From Chloroflexota bacterium (GTDB lineage Bacteria > Chloroflexota > Anaerolineae > Promineifilales > Promineifilaceae): a stretch of 8,596 nt of DNA. The translations under genes were made by a program, and so were the position numbers. Below are positions 1 through 6,268 of this stretch, piece by piece. Numbering within the stretch: the stretch's first letter is position 1; each line of letters opens with the position of its first letter. The DNA lies in NCBI GenBank assembly GCA_963169155.1, contig CAUJGI010000119.1, positions 1 to 8,596 on the forward strand. Direction: 5' to 3'. The notes beneath the pieces are model-generated. The model saw nothing but the letters and a program-made list of their open reading frames with translations, was not told where the DNA came from and did no database searches.

Positions 1-550
1 CTAGCGTCTCCACCGCCAGGATGAGCGCGGCAAAAAGCGGCAGCATCTTGTCGCGCTGGGGAATTTGCTCGCCGGCCCGGTCCACCCCCAGCACTTCTTC
101 ATGGGTTTGGATGTTCAGCCGCTGCCCGCCCAGGTTGTAGCCAATCTCTTCAAAGAATACGATGTAGGCTTCCTTGAGCTCTTCGGGAAATTCCGGGCTA
201 AAGTACAGCTCGATCTGACTGGCTTCACCAGCGGACAGGGTTGGCAGCAGGTCTGCAGGCAGCACCACACCCACGGCGTAATCATTGTCGGTAACGGCCG
301 TTTCTAGCGCCGCCTTCGTTTCCATATTTTTCAGCACCACCCCCGCCTCAGTAAACGAGTCGGTGAGCTGCGTTGGCAGGCTGGAACCAAAGATAGCTAT
401 CTCCACCGTCTCGTCCACGGTGGCGGGCATGGCAAAGTAGACGCCCGCATAGGCCACCAGGGCCAGCACCGTCACCAGGGCAAAAAACTGGTTGCTGAAA
501 AAGATTTGAATATCTTTCTGAATCAGGGCAAGAATGATACGGCCGTTCAT
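1..550 (-). CDS. ABC-2 type transporter permease, partial (C-terminal part off the left edge)
   Basis: Membrane subunit of an ABC exporter that works with the ATPase encoded just upstream. The frame is open from the ATG at 550 to the window edge (183 codons, beginning MNGRIILALIQKDIQIFF). A cytoplasmic start is followed by one hydrophobic helix (about residues 21-40, FFALVTVLALVAYAGVYFAM). Then comes a roughly 130-residue soluble stretch, probably extracytoplasmic, and a second hydrophobic stretch begins at the edge (LPLFAALILAVETL). One helix, a large outside loop and then a helix bundle is the usual layout of the ABC-2 / NatB-like permease group; the remaining helices lie outside the window. 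The start codon overlaps the ATPase stop codon as ATGA, which supports this start and suggests translational coupling. The substrate cannot be told from the sequence; with a TetR regulator in the unit, drug or lipid export is a reasonable guess only. Confidence 0.85.
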   Translation of the reverse strand, partial: MNGRIILALIQKDIQIFFSNQFFALVTVLALVAYAGVYFAMPATVDETVEIAIFGSSLPTQLTDSFTEAGVVLKNMETKAALETAVTDNDYAVGVVLPADLLPTLSAGEASQIELYFSPEFPEELKEAYIVFFEEIGYNLGGQRLNIQTHEEVLGVDRAGEQIPQRDKMLPLFAALILAVETL

Positions 551-1407
551 GTCAGGCTCCGTCCGGTAATCTGGATGAAAATATCTTCCAGAGTTGCCTC
601 TTCGCTGTGCAGGGTCACCACTTTTTCTGTGGCAAACAGTTCCGCAACGGCCGTCCCCGTGTTGGCTTCGTCCAGGGTGATTTCGCGGGTTTCGAGACGA
701 CCGTCCGCCAGCTCTACCTCGGCCATGATGGCCCGCTTGCCGTACTGCTGCTTCAGCTTGTGCGGCGTATCCAGGGCCACAATCTTGCCCTGGTTGATAA
801 ACGCCACCCGGTCAGACAATTTATCCGCTTCCAGCATGTCGTGGGTGGTCAAGAAAACCGTGGTGCCGCGCCTCTGCTCTTCCTTAATAATGTTGCGAAT
901 CGTCTCCGAAGAAACAGGGTCCAGCCCATCCGTCGGCTCATCGAGGAACAGGATGCGCGGCTGGTTCACCAGGGCACGGGCCACCATCAGGCGCTGCTTC
1001 ATGCCCTTGGAATACGTCTGCACCTTGTCCTTGCCGCGCCCTTCCAGCCCAACCTGATTGAGCAGGGCTTCTACGTTCACATTGCTGCCGTACAGCCGGG
1101 CAAACAGCTTCAGGTTGTCCAGGGCGCTCATCTGCTCGTACAAGTTGGTATTCTCAAAGCAGACGCCAATTTGGGCCTGGACTTGCTTGGTTTGCCGGGC
1201 AATGTCCAGACCCAGCAGGGTCGCTTTGCCCGCTTTGGGCAGCAGCTGCCCGGTTAACATCCGCACCGTGGTGGATTTACCCGCCCCGTTCGGCCCCAGG
1301 AAGCCCAGGATTTCGCCCTCGGCTACCTGGAAATTGATGTGATCAACGGCCGTTAAGTCGCCATATTGATACGTCAAACTCTCCGCCACAATCGCCAAAT
1401 TACTCAT
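547..1407 (-). CDS. ABC transporter ATP-binding protein (ABC-2 exporter type)
   Basis: Cytoplasmic ATPase of 286 residues that powers the adjacent permease. Walker A is GPNGAGKST (residues 38-46), the signature is YSKGMKQR (132-139), Walker B is ILFLDEP with catalytic Glu157, the D-loop is GLDP (161-164) and the switch His is 189 in TTHD. The Q-loop position reads IGVCFENTNLY (80-90), with Glu85 where most ABC ATPases carry Gln. The C-terminal tail ends in LEDIFIQITGRSLT, typical of single-domain ATPases of the NatA / drug-export (CcmA/DrrA-like) group. The ATG at 1407 has AAGGAG (1413-1418) five bases upstream. It lies 66 bases downstream of the TetR gene and overlaps the permease start by 4 bases, so the three genes probably form one transcript. 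The family is clear; the substrate is not. The Glu-for-Gln Q-loop recalls the mycobacterial fluoroquinolone-export ATPase group, from memory only. Confidence 0.95.
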   Translation of the reverse strand: MSNLAIVAESLTYQYGDLTAVDHINFQVAEGEILGFLGPNGAGKSTTVRMLTGQLLPKAGKATLLGLDIARQTKQVQAQIGVCFENTNLYEQMSALDNLKLFARLYGSNVNVEALLNQVGLEGRGKDKVQTYSKGMKQRLMVARALVNQPRILFLDEPTDGLDPVSSETIRNIIKEEQRRGTTVFLTTHDMLEADKLSDRVAFINQGKIVALDTPHKLKQQYGKRAIMAEVELADGRLETREITLDEANTGTAVAELFATEKVVTLHSEEATLEDIFIQITGRSLT

Positions 1408-1430
1408 CTTTACTCCTTGGTTGATAGTTG

Positions 1431-1486
1431 TTAGTGGCTGGTGGTTAGTGCGCTTTTGACCAGCCCCTAACCCCTAACCACTTTTT
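1431..1486. repeat. Inverted repeat with GTTAGTGG-type repeats between TetR and ATPase genes
   Basis: TTAGtGGCTGGT (1431-1442) pairs with ACCAGCCcCTAA (1459-1470), with one mismatch and a 16-base loop. An alternative stem is GTGGTTAG (1441-1448) with CTAACCAC (1474-1481), followed by five T on the plus strand. The region is made of short variants of GTTAGTGG/CTAACCCC. The TetR stop codon (1474-1476) lies inside the right arm. It could be an RNA hairpin in the tetR-ABC transcript or a dispersed intergenic repeat. It does not look like a terminator for the minus-strand genes, because no T-tract follows it in their direction. Confidence 0.5.
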
Positions 1487-2076
1487 GCCAACCCATTGCG
1501 CATAAAATCAATTAAATAATTCAGGTTACTCTCCAGCTCTTCCATGTCTTCCAGATCGGCAAAATCGGCCACCTGGTTAAACAGGTACCCAATCATCATT
1601 TTGATAAACGGCAGGGGCAAATCCTTCCGAAATTCACCCCGCTGATAGGCCATTTCAATGAGATGGCCGATCACTTCGTTATCCTTAAAATTGTGTTTGG
1701 CCAGCACCTTTTCATAAATGGGACTGCCCTTTTCTCGCAAAAACGCCCGGCTTAATTCGTTAATGGCCGGGTGCGCCCTGGCAAATGCCAGCCCATGCCG
1801 GATTTGCAGCTTAAACAGGTTAAAAATATCGTCCAGCGACTCGCCCAATAAATTGAGCCCCTGGAAATATTCCAGCTTTTTTTGAATGCCCAGCTCTAGC
1901 AGCGCAAAATAAAGCGCTTCTTTGTTCTTAAAATGGTAATAAAACTGCCCTTTGCTCATGCCCGCCTTGTCTAAAATGCGGTTGATGGAGGCCTGTTCGT
2001 AGCCATAGGCATTAAATTCGCCCAACGCGGCATCCAGCAATTTTTGCTTATGTTCAAAGGACTTCGTAAAACTCAT
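1474..2076 (-). CDS. TetR/AcrR-family transcriptional regulator
   Basis: Cytoplasmic one-component repressor of 200 residues, a normal length for the family. The N-terminal helix-turn-helix spans about residues 9-55, with the signature stretch ASINRILDKAGMSKGQFYYHF (from Ala29) and FKNKEALYFALL after it. The C-terminal half is the variable helical ligand-binding and dimerisation domain, so the inducer cannot be inferred. I chose the ATG at 2076 because AAAGGTGG (2081-2088) sits four bases upstream. An in-frame TTG at 2112 would add 12 residues but lies near the predicted transcription start and lacks a ribosome site. It is first in a unit with the ABC exporter genes, and two palindromes cover its own promoter. 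The simplest reading is an autorepressor that releases the exporter operon when a toxic or signalling ligand binds. Family assignment is firm; the regulatory role is inferred from layout. Confidence 0.93.
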   Translation of the reverse strand: MSFTKSFEHKQKLLDAALGEFNAYGYEQASINRILDKAGMSKGQFYYHFKNKEALYFALLELGIQKKLEYFQGLNLLGESLDDIFNLFKLQIRHGLAFARAHPAINELSRAFLREKGSPIYEKVLAKHNFKDNEVIGHLIEMAYQRGEFRKDLPLPFIKMMIGYLFNQVADFADLEDMEELESNLNYLIDFMRNGLAKSG

Positions 2077-2113
2077 AAACCCACCTTTTTTGGCCAATCT
2101 GTAACTGAACAAT

Positions 2114-2142
2114 ATGGTAGACCAATTGGTCTAGACTGTCAA
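2114..2142 (-). promoter_or_regulatory. Predicted sigma70 promoter of the tetR-ABC exporter unit
   Basis: On the minus strand, TTGACA (2142-2137) is a perfect -35 box. A 17-base spacer separates it from TACCAT (2119-2114), a 4-of-6 match to the -10 consensus. Transcription would start near 2107, giving a leader of about 30 bases before the ATG at 2076. Operator-like palindromes cover both the spacer and the -35 box. Confidence 0.7.
2118..2133. promoter_or_regulatory. Putative TetR operator O1 (perfect 16-bp palindrome)
   Basis: TAGACCAATTGGTCTA is a perfect palindrome filling most of the spacer between the -35 and -10 boxes of the tetR promoter. A dimeric TetR protein bound here would block RNA polymerase, the usual autorepression arrangement of this family. 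Binding itself is inferred. Confidence 0.75.
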
Positions 2143-2147
2143 GTCTA
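2132..2147. promoter_or_regulatory. Putative TetR operator O2 (16-bp palindrome over the -35 box)
   Basis: TAGACTgtcaAGTCTA has 6-bp perfect arms around a 4-base centre and shares its first two bases with the end of O1. It repeats the O1 design (TAGAC, 6-base core, GTCTA) and contains the -35 hexamer. Two like sites abutting at about 14-bp centre spacing suggest cooperative or side-by-side binding of two dimers. Confidence 0.65.
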
Positions 2148-2331
2148 ATCCCCTGAAAATCACCCCAAATTGTTGCCTCAGCGCCCCTGCCTGAGTACAC
2201 TTTTGGGCATGGGTTCTCTCGTGATCCCATATATTGACAGAAACTGAATACAGACGAGGAAACTATCTCTCAACGAAGGTAAATTCCGCATTGAGGAACA
2301 GACCTCGGCCACGGCGTACAGGAGGGTTGTG
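2148..2331. other. Non-coding gap before the lamin-tail/phospholipase-D gene
   Basis: There is no gene here. The strong ribosome site AGGAGG (2320-2325) lies at its end, six bases before the ATG at 2332. A TTGACA at 2234-2239 and a TATATT at 2230-2235 are promoter-like, but neither has a good partner box at 16-18 bases, so the plus-strand promoter stays unassigned. Because the TetR palindromes (2118-2147) lie at the far end, the regulator might also affect this divergent gene, but nothing shows it. Confidence 0.4.
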
Positions 2332-4752
2332 ATGTCGAAACGTGTTGTGTATTTGCTGGCTGCGGCCGTATTCCCCCTGCTTATCCTTTGGGCCACCTTG
2401 ACCCCTCGCTCCACCAATGCCATCAGCACCACCGTGCTCATCGACGCAGTTTATTACGATGGTTACGCCACCAGCGATACGGATGAGGCAGTGCGCTTGA
2501 TCAACGTGTCGGCTACGGCCGTTGACCTCAGCAACTGGCAGCTCAACGACGGCGTAGACGCCAGCTACGCCACCATCCCACCCGGTACCAGCCTGGCCGC
2601 TGGGGCCACGCTCTGGCTGGCCAACGACGCTGCCAGCTTCACCCGCCAGTTCGGCTTTGCCCCGGACGTCATCACCAACGGCACCTGGCCCGGCTACAGC
2701 AACACGGGGGATGAAGTCATCCTCGCCGATGACGCGGGCACGGTGATGGATAGCCTGGTGTATGAAGGCGGCGTCCCCACAACCATTGGCTGGAGCGGCA
2801 CGGCCGTTTACCCCTACACCGTTACCTCCGTCTTTGGCGCCGAAGGGCAAATTTTGTACCGCAGGCGCAGCCAATCCACCGGCCAGCCCGTGCCCGACAC
2901 CGATACGGCAGCCGATTGGGCGCAAAGTACGGGGGATGTGGTGAACGGCCGTAAAGTCCTCTACCCCGGCTGGGACCTGGAAACCTACTTCCAGACCGCC
3001 AAGTTCACCCAGTCCGGCACGCTCACCGTGGCCGTCGCCCCAGACAATGCCTACGAAACGCTCAAGCTGCACCTGGACGCCGCCCAGACCAGCATCGCCA
3101 TCGAAGCGCTCACTTTCGAGAACGTCGCCATCGCCAACGACCTGATTGCCGCGCTCAACCGGGGCGTGGACGTGACCATTTTGCTGGAAGGCGCACCGAT
3201 TGGCGGCGTGCCGGACCAGGAAAAGTATATCTGCCAGCAAATCGAAGCGGCAGGCGGCCGCTGCTGGTTCATGATCAGCGACGACGCCCTGGACATTGCC
3301 GACCGCTACCGCTTTCTCCACGCCAAATTCATCCTCATCGACGGTCAGCAGGTGGTCATCAGCAGTGAAAACCTCAGCCCCAACTCCATGCCCAGCGACA
3401 GCAAAGCCGACGGCACCTGGGGGCGGCGCGGCGTGGTGCTGGTCACCGACGCCCCCGGTGTCGTAGCCCACGTACAAAGCCTGTTCGACGCTGATTTTGA
3501 CCCGGCCCACCATGTGGACATCACCGACACGAACTACATTGGAGGGCCACCCATTGGCTTTGTGCCCGTGCTGGATTCGGGTGGCATCACCTACACTGTG
3601 CGCCATGCCGCTCCCGCCGTTTTCCACGGCACGTTTGGCTACGAGCTGGTTCATTCGCCAGAAAACAGCCTGCGCACGGCCGACGCGCTGTTGGGACTGG
3701 TGGCCCAGGCTGACGCGGGGGACGTGGTGTTGGTGCAGCAGTTGGACGAACGGCCGTACTGGGGCAACACCACCTCGAACGCCACCAACGATCCCAGCCT
3801 GCGCGTAGAAGCGTACATCGACGCCGCCCGACGCGGCGCGCAGGTGCAGCTGCTTCTCGATGGCCTGTTCGACGAGGGCAATGCCACCAGCAACACCGCC
3901 ACCTGCGCCTACGTCAACGGCATTGCCCAGACCGAATCGCTCGAACTGACCTGCAAAACCGGCAATCCCGCCGGGCTGGGCATCCACAACAAAATGGTGC
4001 TGGTGCAGCTAAACGGTCAGGGCTATCTGCACATTGGCAGCCTCAACGGCAGCGAGCAGTCTAGCAAAGGCAACCGGGAGCTGGCCCTGCAGGTGCAGTC
4101 CAACGCCGCCTTCGCCTACCTGGCGGACATGTTTCAGCGGGATTGGGGTGCCACCATCTACTTGCCTGCAGTGCTCAACAACTACATCGGCCCGGCCCAG
4201 CACCTACTCATCAGCGAGGTGCTGTACGACCCCTTTGGCCAGGACGATGCCGAATTTATCGAGCTGGTGAACCCAACGGGCAACCCCATTGACCTGAGCA
4301 ATTACAGCCTGGGCGACGCCGTCAACCCCACTGATTTTGAGGATGTGCGCCGCTTCCCGGCCGGTACCAGCCTCGCTCCCGGTGACACGCTGGTGGTAGC
4401 CACCGCCGCCACCGCCTTTTTTGCCGAGCACAATGTAAATCCCGACTTTGAAATTCTAAACACCAGTCCCAGCGTGCCCGACCTCGTCGATGACCCCACC
4501 TGGGGCGATCCGGCTGCGCTGCTCCAGCTGGGCAACAGTGGCGACGAAGTCATTTTGCGCGATCCAACAGGCAAAGTGGTGGACGTGGTCACCTACGGCA
4601 GCGGCAGCTACCCTGGTGTGGTGAGCTGTCCCCTGGTCACCACCAGCAACTACAGTTTGGAGCGTTTTCCCTACGATCGCGACACCGACGACTGCACTGT
4701 AGACTTCCGCGAATGGCCATTCCCCAACCCAGGCACGCTTCCAGGAACCTAA
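2332..4752 (+). CDS. Secreted lamin-tail-domain / phospholipase-D-like protein (LTD-PLD-PLD-LTD)
   Basis: Exported protein of 806 residues. An N-terminal signal (KR, then a hydrophobic run at about residues 6-22 and TPRSTNA) is probably cleaved near Ala30. Residues about 33-165 form a first lamin-tail domain, recognised by DLSNWQLNDG, PGTSLAAGATLWLAN and NTGDEVILADDAGTVMDSLVY. Two phospholipase-D-like domains follow: the first (about 225-400) has the intact HKD motif H330-x-K332-x4-D337 followed by SSEN; the second (about 440-605) has H552-N-K554 and GSLN (569-572), but Gln559 replaces the Asp. After the linker YLPAVLNNY (from Tyr610) comes a second lamin-tail domain (about 624-800) with matching DLSNYSLGD, AGTSLAPGDTL and NSGDEVILRDPTGKVVDVVTY. 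The HKD family cleaves phosphodiester bonds in phospholipids or nucleic acids; lamin-tail domains are thought to bind surfaces or nucleic acid. An extracellular nuclease or phospholipase is plausible, but the substrate is unknown. I prefer the ATG at 2332 over the GTG at 2329 for its six-base spacing from AGGAGG. Confidence 0.9.
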   Translation: MSKRVVYLLAAAVFPLLILWATLTPRSTNAISTTVLIDAVYYDGYATSDTDEAVRLINVSATAVDLSNWQLNDGVDASYATIPPGTSLAAGATLWLANDAASFTRQFGFAPDVITNGTWPGYSNTGDEVILADDAGTVMDSLVYEGGVPTTIGWSGTAVYPYTVTSVFGAEGQILYRRRSQSTGQPVPDTDTAADWAQSTGDVVNGRKVLYPGWDLETYFQTAKFTQSGTLTVAVAPDNAYETLKLHLDAAQTSIAIEALTFENVAIANDLIAALNRGVDVTILLEGAPIGGVPDQEKYICQQIEAAGGRCWFMISDDALDIADRYRFLHAKFILIDGQQVVISSENLSPNSMPSDSKADGTWGRRGVVLVTDAPGVVAHVQSLFDADFDPAHHVDITDTNYIGGPPIGFVPVLDSGGITYTVRHAAPAVFHGTFGYELVHSPENSLRTADALLGLVAQADAGDVVLVQQLDERPYWGNTTSNATNDPSLRVEAYIDAARRGAQVQLLLDGLFDEGNATSNTATCAYVNGIAQTESLELTCKTGNPAGLGIHNKMVLVQLNGQGYLHIGSLNGSEQSSKGNRELALQVQSNAAFAYLADMFQRDWGATIYLPAVLNNYIGPAQHLLISEVLYDPFGQDDAEFIELVNPTGNPIDLSNYSLGDAVNPTDFEDVRRFPAGTSLAPGDTLVVATAATAFFAEHNVNPDFEILNTSPSVPDLVDDPTWGDPAALLQLGNSGDEVILRDPTGKVVDVVTYGSGSYPGVVSCPLVTTSNYSLERFPYDRDTDDCTVDFREWPFPNPGTLPGT

Positions 4753-4809
4753 CCGGACAGCCTGCCGTAACGGTCCGCCCAAAGGGTGTCGACAAAGGTA
4801 AGTTTGCCA

Positions 4810-4841
4810 GTCCAAAAGAGGAGGGTTACTATTTTTTGGAC
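4810..4841. repeat. Inverted repeat GTCCAAAA / TTTTGGAC upstream of the LacI-type gene
   Basis: GTCCAAAA (4810-4817) and TTTTGGAC (4834-4841) are perfect 8-base arms around a 16-base loop. They lie between the stop of the secreted protein and the lacI-type promoter. The loop contains an AGGAGGG with no usable start codon behind it. As an RNA hairpin it is A/U-rich and has no following U-tract, so it is at best a weak terminator. It could also be a protein-binding site just upstream of the -35 box. Confidence 0.4.
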
Positions 4842-4857
4842 ATTCTGCTCAAAATCC

Positions 4858-4886
4858 TTGACATCCTTTGGGCTTTATTGTATAGT
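4858..4886 (+). promoter_or_regulatory. Strong sigma70 promoter of the LacI-family regulator gene
   Basis: TTGACA (4858-4863) is followed by a 17-base spacer and TATAGT (4881-4886), a perfect -35 and a 5-of-6 -10. Transcription would start near 4893, giving a leader of about 114 bases before the ATG at 5007. The palindromic operator begins within a few bases of the start point. Confidence 0.85.
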
Positions 4887-4895
4887 GACGCCTAT

Positions 4896-4911
4896 ATGGA
4901 ACCGGTTCCAT
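4896..4911. promoter_or_regulatory. Putative LacI-family operator (perfect 16-bp palindrome)
   Basis: ATGGAACCGGTTCCAT is perfectly palindromic with a central CpG, the classic form of operators bound by LacI/GalR dimers through their hinge helices. It sits at about +4 to +19 of the predicted transcript, where a bound repressor would block initiation or early elongation. The nearest regulator gene is the LacI-type gene it precedes, so autoregulation is the natural inference. Confidence 0.8.
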
Positions 4912-4912
4912 T

Positions 4913-4926
4913 GGTCCATATGAACC
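4913..4926. promoter_or_regulatory. Imperfect palindrome GGTcCATATGaACC next to the operator
   Basis: Six of the seven base pairs are symmetric, and the site starts two bases after the main operator. It shares a GAACC half-site with it but has a CATATG centre and no CpG. It may be a second weaker binding site or a chance neighbour. Confidence 0.3.
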
Positions 4927-5006
4927 TTTTAGGAAGAGAAGCTTCAAAGCATTTAGCAAAAATCCTCATACCAAAAACAATATAAGCAACTAGCAAGGGA
5001 AGTCTG

Positions 5007-6023
5007 ATGGCAAGTGTAACCATCAGGGATGTCGCTAAAAAAGCAGGTGTTGGCGTTGGTACGGTTTCTCGGGTGCTCAACCGAAATCCCGCCGTACGTG
5101 AGGCCACACGGCGCAAGGTATTAGCTGCAATAGAAGAGTTGGAATTTACACCCAGCCCCATTGCCCGACGATTGTCATTGGGCAAGACGATGACTGTGGC
5201 CGTGATTGCACCTTTTTTTGTACGGCCGTCTTACGTGGAAAGATTGCGCGGTTTAGACACCGTCTTCGCCGAGAGCGAGTACGACTTTATCCTCTACAAC
5301 GTGGAAACAACCTCCCGACGTGACCGGTATTTTCGCGAAATGGCGCGTAGTGATCGGGTCGATGGCTTGTTGATTATGTCCCTCGTACCAACAGACAACA
5401 CCGTAGAAAGCTTCATGAACGCCGGAATTCCTACTGTTCTGGTAGACGCCGTCCATCCACGCCTCAGCCATATCATCATTGATGACCAAAAAGGTGGTTA
5501 CAAAGCCACCAAACATCTCATCGACTTAGGTCACCGCAAAATTGGCTATTTAAGTGACCATATGTACGAAAATCCGTTCAATTTCCAGCCAGTAATCGAT
5601 CGGTACAAGGGGTACCGGCAGGCGCTGACCGAGGCGGGCATTCCCTTTCATCCCGAATACCATCGTCAGAGTGAACTCAGCCGACGAATTGCCAAAAAAG
5701 TGGCCAAAGAAATGCTCACTCTGCCCGATCCCCCTACAGCCATCTTTGCCTATTCAGACACCCAGGCCTTTGGCGTGCTGCGGGCCGCCGAAGAGTTAGG
5801 CATAGGCGTCCCGGAAGATTTATCGGTGATTGGTTATGACGACATCGAGATTTCCGAGTACCTGCATCTGACCACCATTCGCCAACAGCTGTTTCAATCC
5901 GGCGTCGAGGGCGCAAAACTGCTTTTGGAGGAAATCGACATTCAGCATCCTGAGCCACGCGAAATCGTCTTGCCCACCGAACTTATCCTGCGCAAGACGA
6001 CCGTCCCGCTGGCCGCGCCATAG
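5007..6023 (+). CDS. LacI/GalR-family transcriptional regulator of sugar uptake
   Basis: DNA-binding regulator of 338 residues, the normal full length. The N-terminal helix-turn-helix is TIRDVAKKAGVGVGTVSRVL (residues 5-24). It is followed by the hinge region SPIARRLSLGKT (50-61), with Leu56 at the position of the LacI leucine that inserts into the minor groove of the central CpG. From about residue 62 a periplasmic-binding-protein-like effector domain follows, with GLLIMSL, the IPTVLVD strand, HLIDLGHRKIGYLS, AIFAYSDTQAFGVLRAAEELG and the highly typical VIGYDDIEISEYL. The start has AAGGGA (4995-5000) six bases upstream. It lies directly before a CUT1 sugar transporter in the same direction, so it probably senses the transported sugar or a derivative and represses the locus and itself through the 4896-4911 palindrome. 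The effector cannot be read from the sequence; an alpha-glucoside is suggested by the binding protein. Confidence 0.95.
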   Translation: MASVTIRDVAKKAGVGVGTVSRVLNRNPAVREATRRKVLAAIEELEFTPSPIARRLSLGKTMTVAVIAPFFVRPSYVERLRGLDTVFAESEYDFILYNVETTSRRDRYFREMARSDRVDGLLIMSLVPTDNTVESFMNAGIPTVLVDAVHPRLSHIIIDDQKGGYKATKHLIDLGHRKIGYLSDHMYENPFNFQPVIDRYKGYRQALTEAGIPFHPEYHRQSELSRRIAKKVAKEMLTLPDPPTAIFAYSDTQAFGVLRAAEELGIGVPEDLSVIGYDDIEISEYLHLTTIRQQLFQSGVEGAKLLLEEIDIQHPEPREIVLPTELILRKTTVPLAAP

Positions 6024-6046
6024 CCCATCAAACAAGGTTTGGGCTA
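6021..6046 (+). other. Short hairpin at the end of the LacI-type gene
   Basis: TAGCCC (6021-6026, containing the stop codon) pairs with GGGCTA (6041-6046), and inside it AAAC pairs with GTTT. No T-tract follows, so it is not a convincing intrinsic terminator. Transcription may read on towards the transporter genes. Confidence 0.4.
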
Positions 6047-6047
6047 A

Positions 6048-6268
6048 GTGCAGTTTGGCATCAATTTGTTCCGAATTCTGCAGGTACTGCACTCGGTACT
6101 TACTTCTGCAAAGCTGTACTAAAGTTATCATCATCCCTATTCATAGAAACCACTGGAAAACTGTTTTAAAAGGAGGTAAACCAAAAAAGAGATCGAATCA
6201 AACAAGAAACTGTATGAATACCTTTATAAAATTGGTTTAGACACAAAATCCTAGGAGGACAAGAAAAC
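6048..6268 (+). promoter_or_regulatory. Structured leader before the sugar-binding protein gene
   Basis: No gene is confidently present. GTGCAGT (6048-6054) and ACTGCAC (6086-6092) form an inverted repeat. A full-length Shine-Dalgarno match AAGGAGGT (6170-6177) has no start codon at usable distance. TAAACCAA (6177-6184) and TTGGTTTA (6232-6239) form a second inverted repeat enclosing an 8-codon frame (ATG 6214 to TAG 6240). The true ribosome site AGGAGG (6253-6258) lies ten bases before the ATG at 6269. I see no good -35/-10 pair and no copy of the 4896-4911 operator, so either the promoter is non-consensus or the gene is read from the lacI-type promoter. Confidence 0.5.
6214..6240 (+). CDS. 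Possible 8-codon leader peptide (MNTFIKLV)
   Basis: ATG at 6214 to TAG at 6238-6240, ending 28 bases before the binding-protein start. The only nearby purine-rich stretch is AAGAAA, a poor ribosome site; the strong AAGGAGGT lies 36 bases upstream, which is too far for normal initiation. The frame sits wholly between the arms of an inverted repeat, whose right arm overlaps its last codons. It could be a regulatory upstream frame or pure chance. Confidence 0.15.
   Translation: MNTFIKLV

Noticed and set aside
506..1342. Several plus-strand frames opposite the ABC ATPase gene
   Set aside because: All are antisense to a gene with complete Walker A, Walker B and signature motifs, and none shows a family pattern.
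2234..2262. TTGACA at 2234-2239 as a promoter for the secreted-protein gene
   Set aside because: At 16-18 bases downstream there is only AGGAAA-like sequence, not a -10 box.
2263..3987. Long antisense open frame (574 codons) opposite the secreted lamin-tail/PLD gene
   Set aside because: Its product is Gly/Val/His-rich with no recognisable domain, while the plus strand has a signal peptide, HKD motifs and duplicated lamin-tail domains. It is a by-product of GC-rich codon positions.
4754..4777. CGGAC / GTCCG inverted repeat right after the secreted-protein stop codon as a terminator
   Set aside because: The stem is only 5 bp with a 14-base loop and no T-tract.
4713..4985. 90-codon plus-strand frame overlapping the end of the secreted-protein gene and running through the lacI-type promoter
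   Set aside because: It has no ribosome site, begins inside a real gene in another frame, and would cover a clear promoter and operator.
6055..6240. 61-codon plus-strand frame starting with TTG in the leader before the binding-protein gene
   Set aside because: There is no ribosome site at its start, and the good Shine-Dalgarno lies inside it rather than before it. The product looks random.
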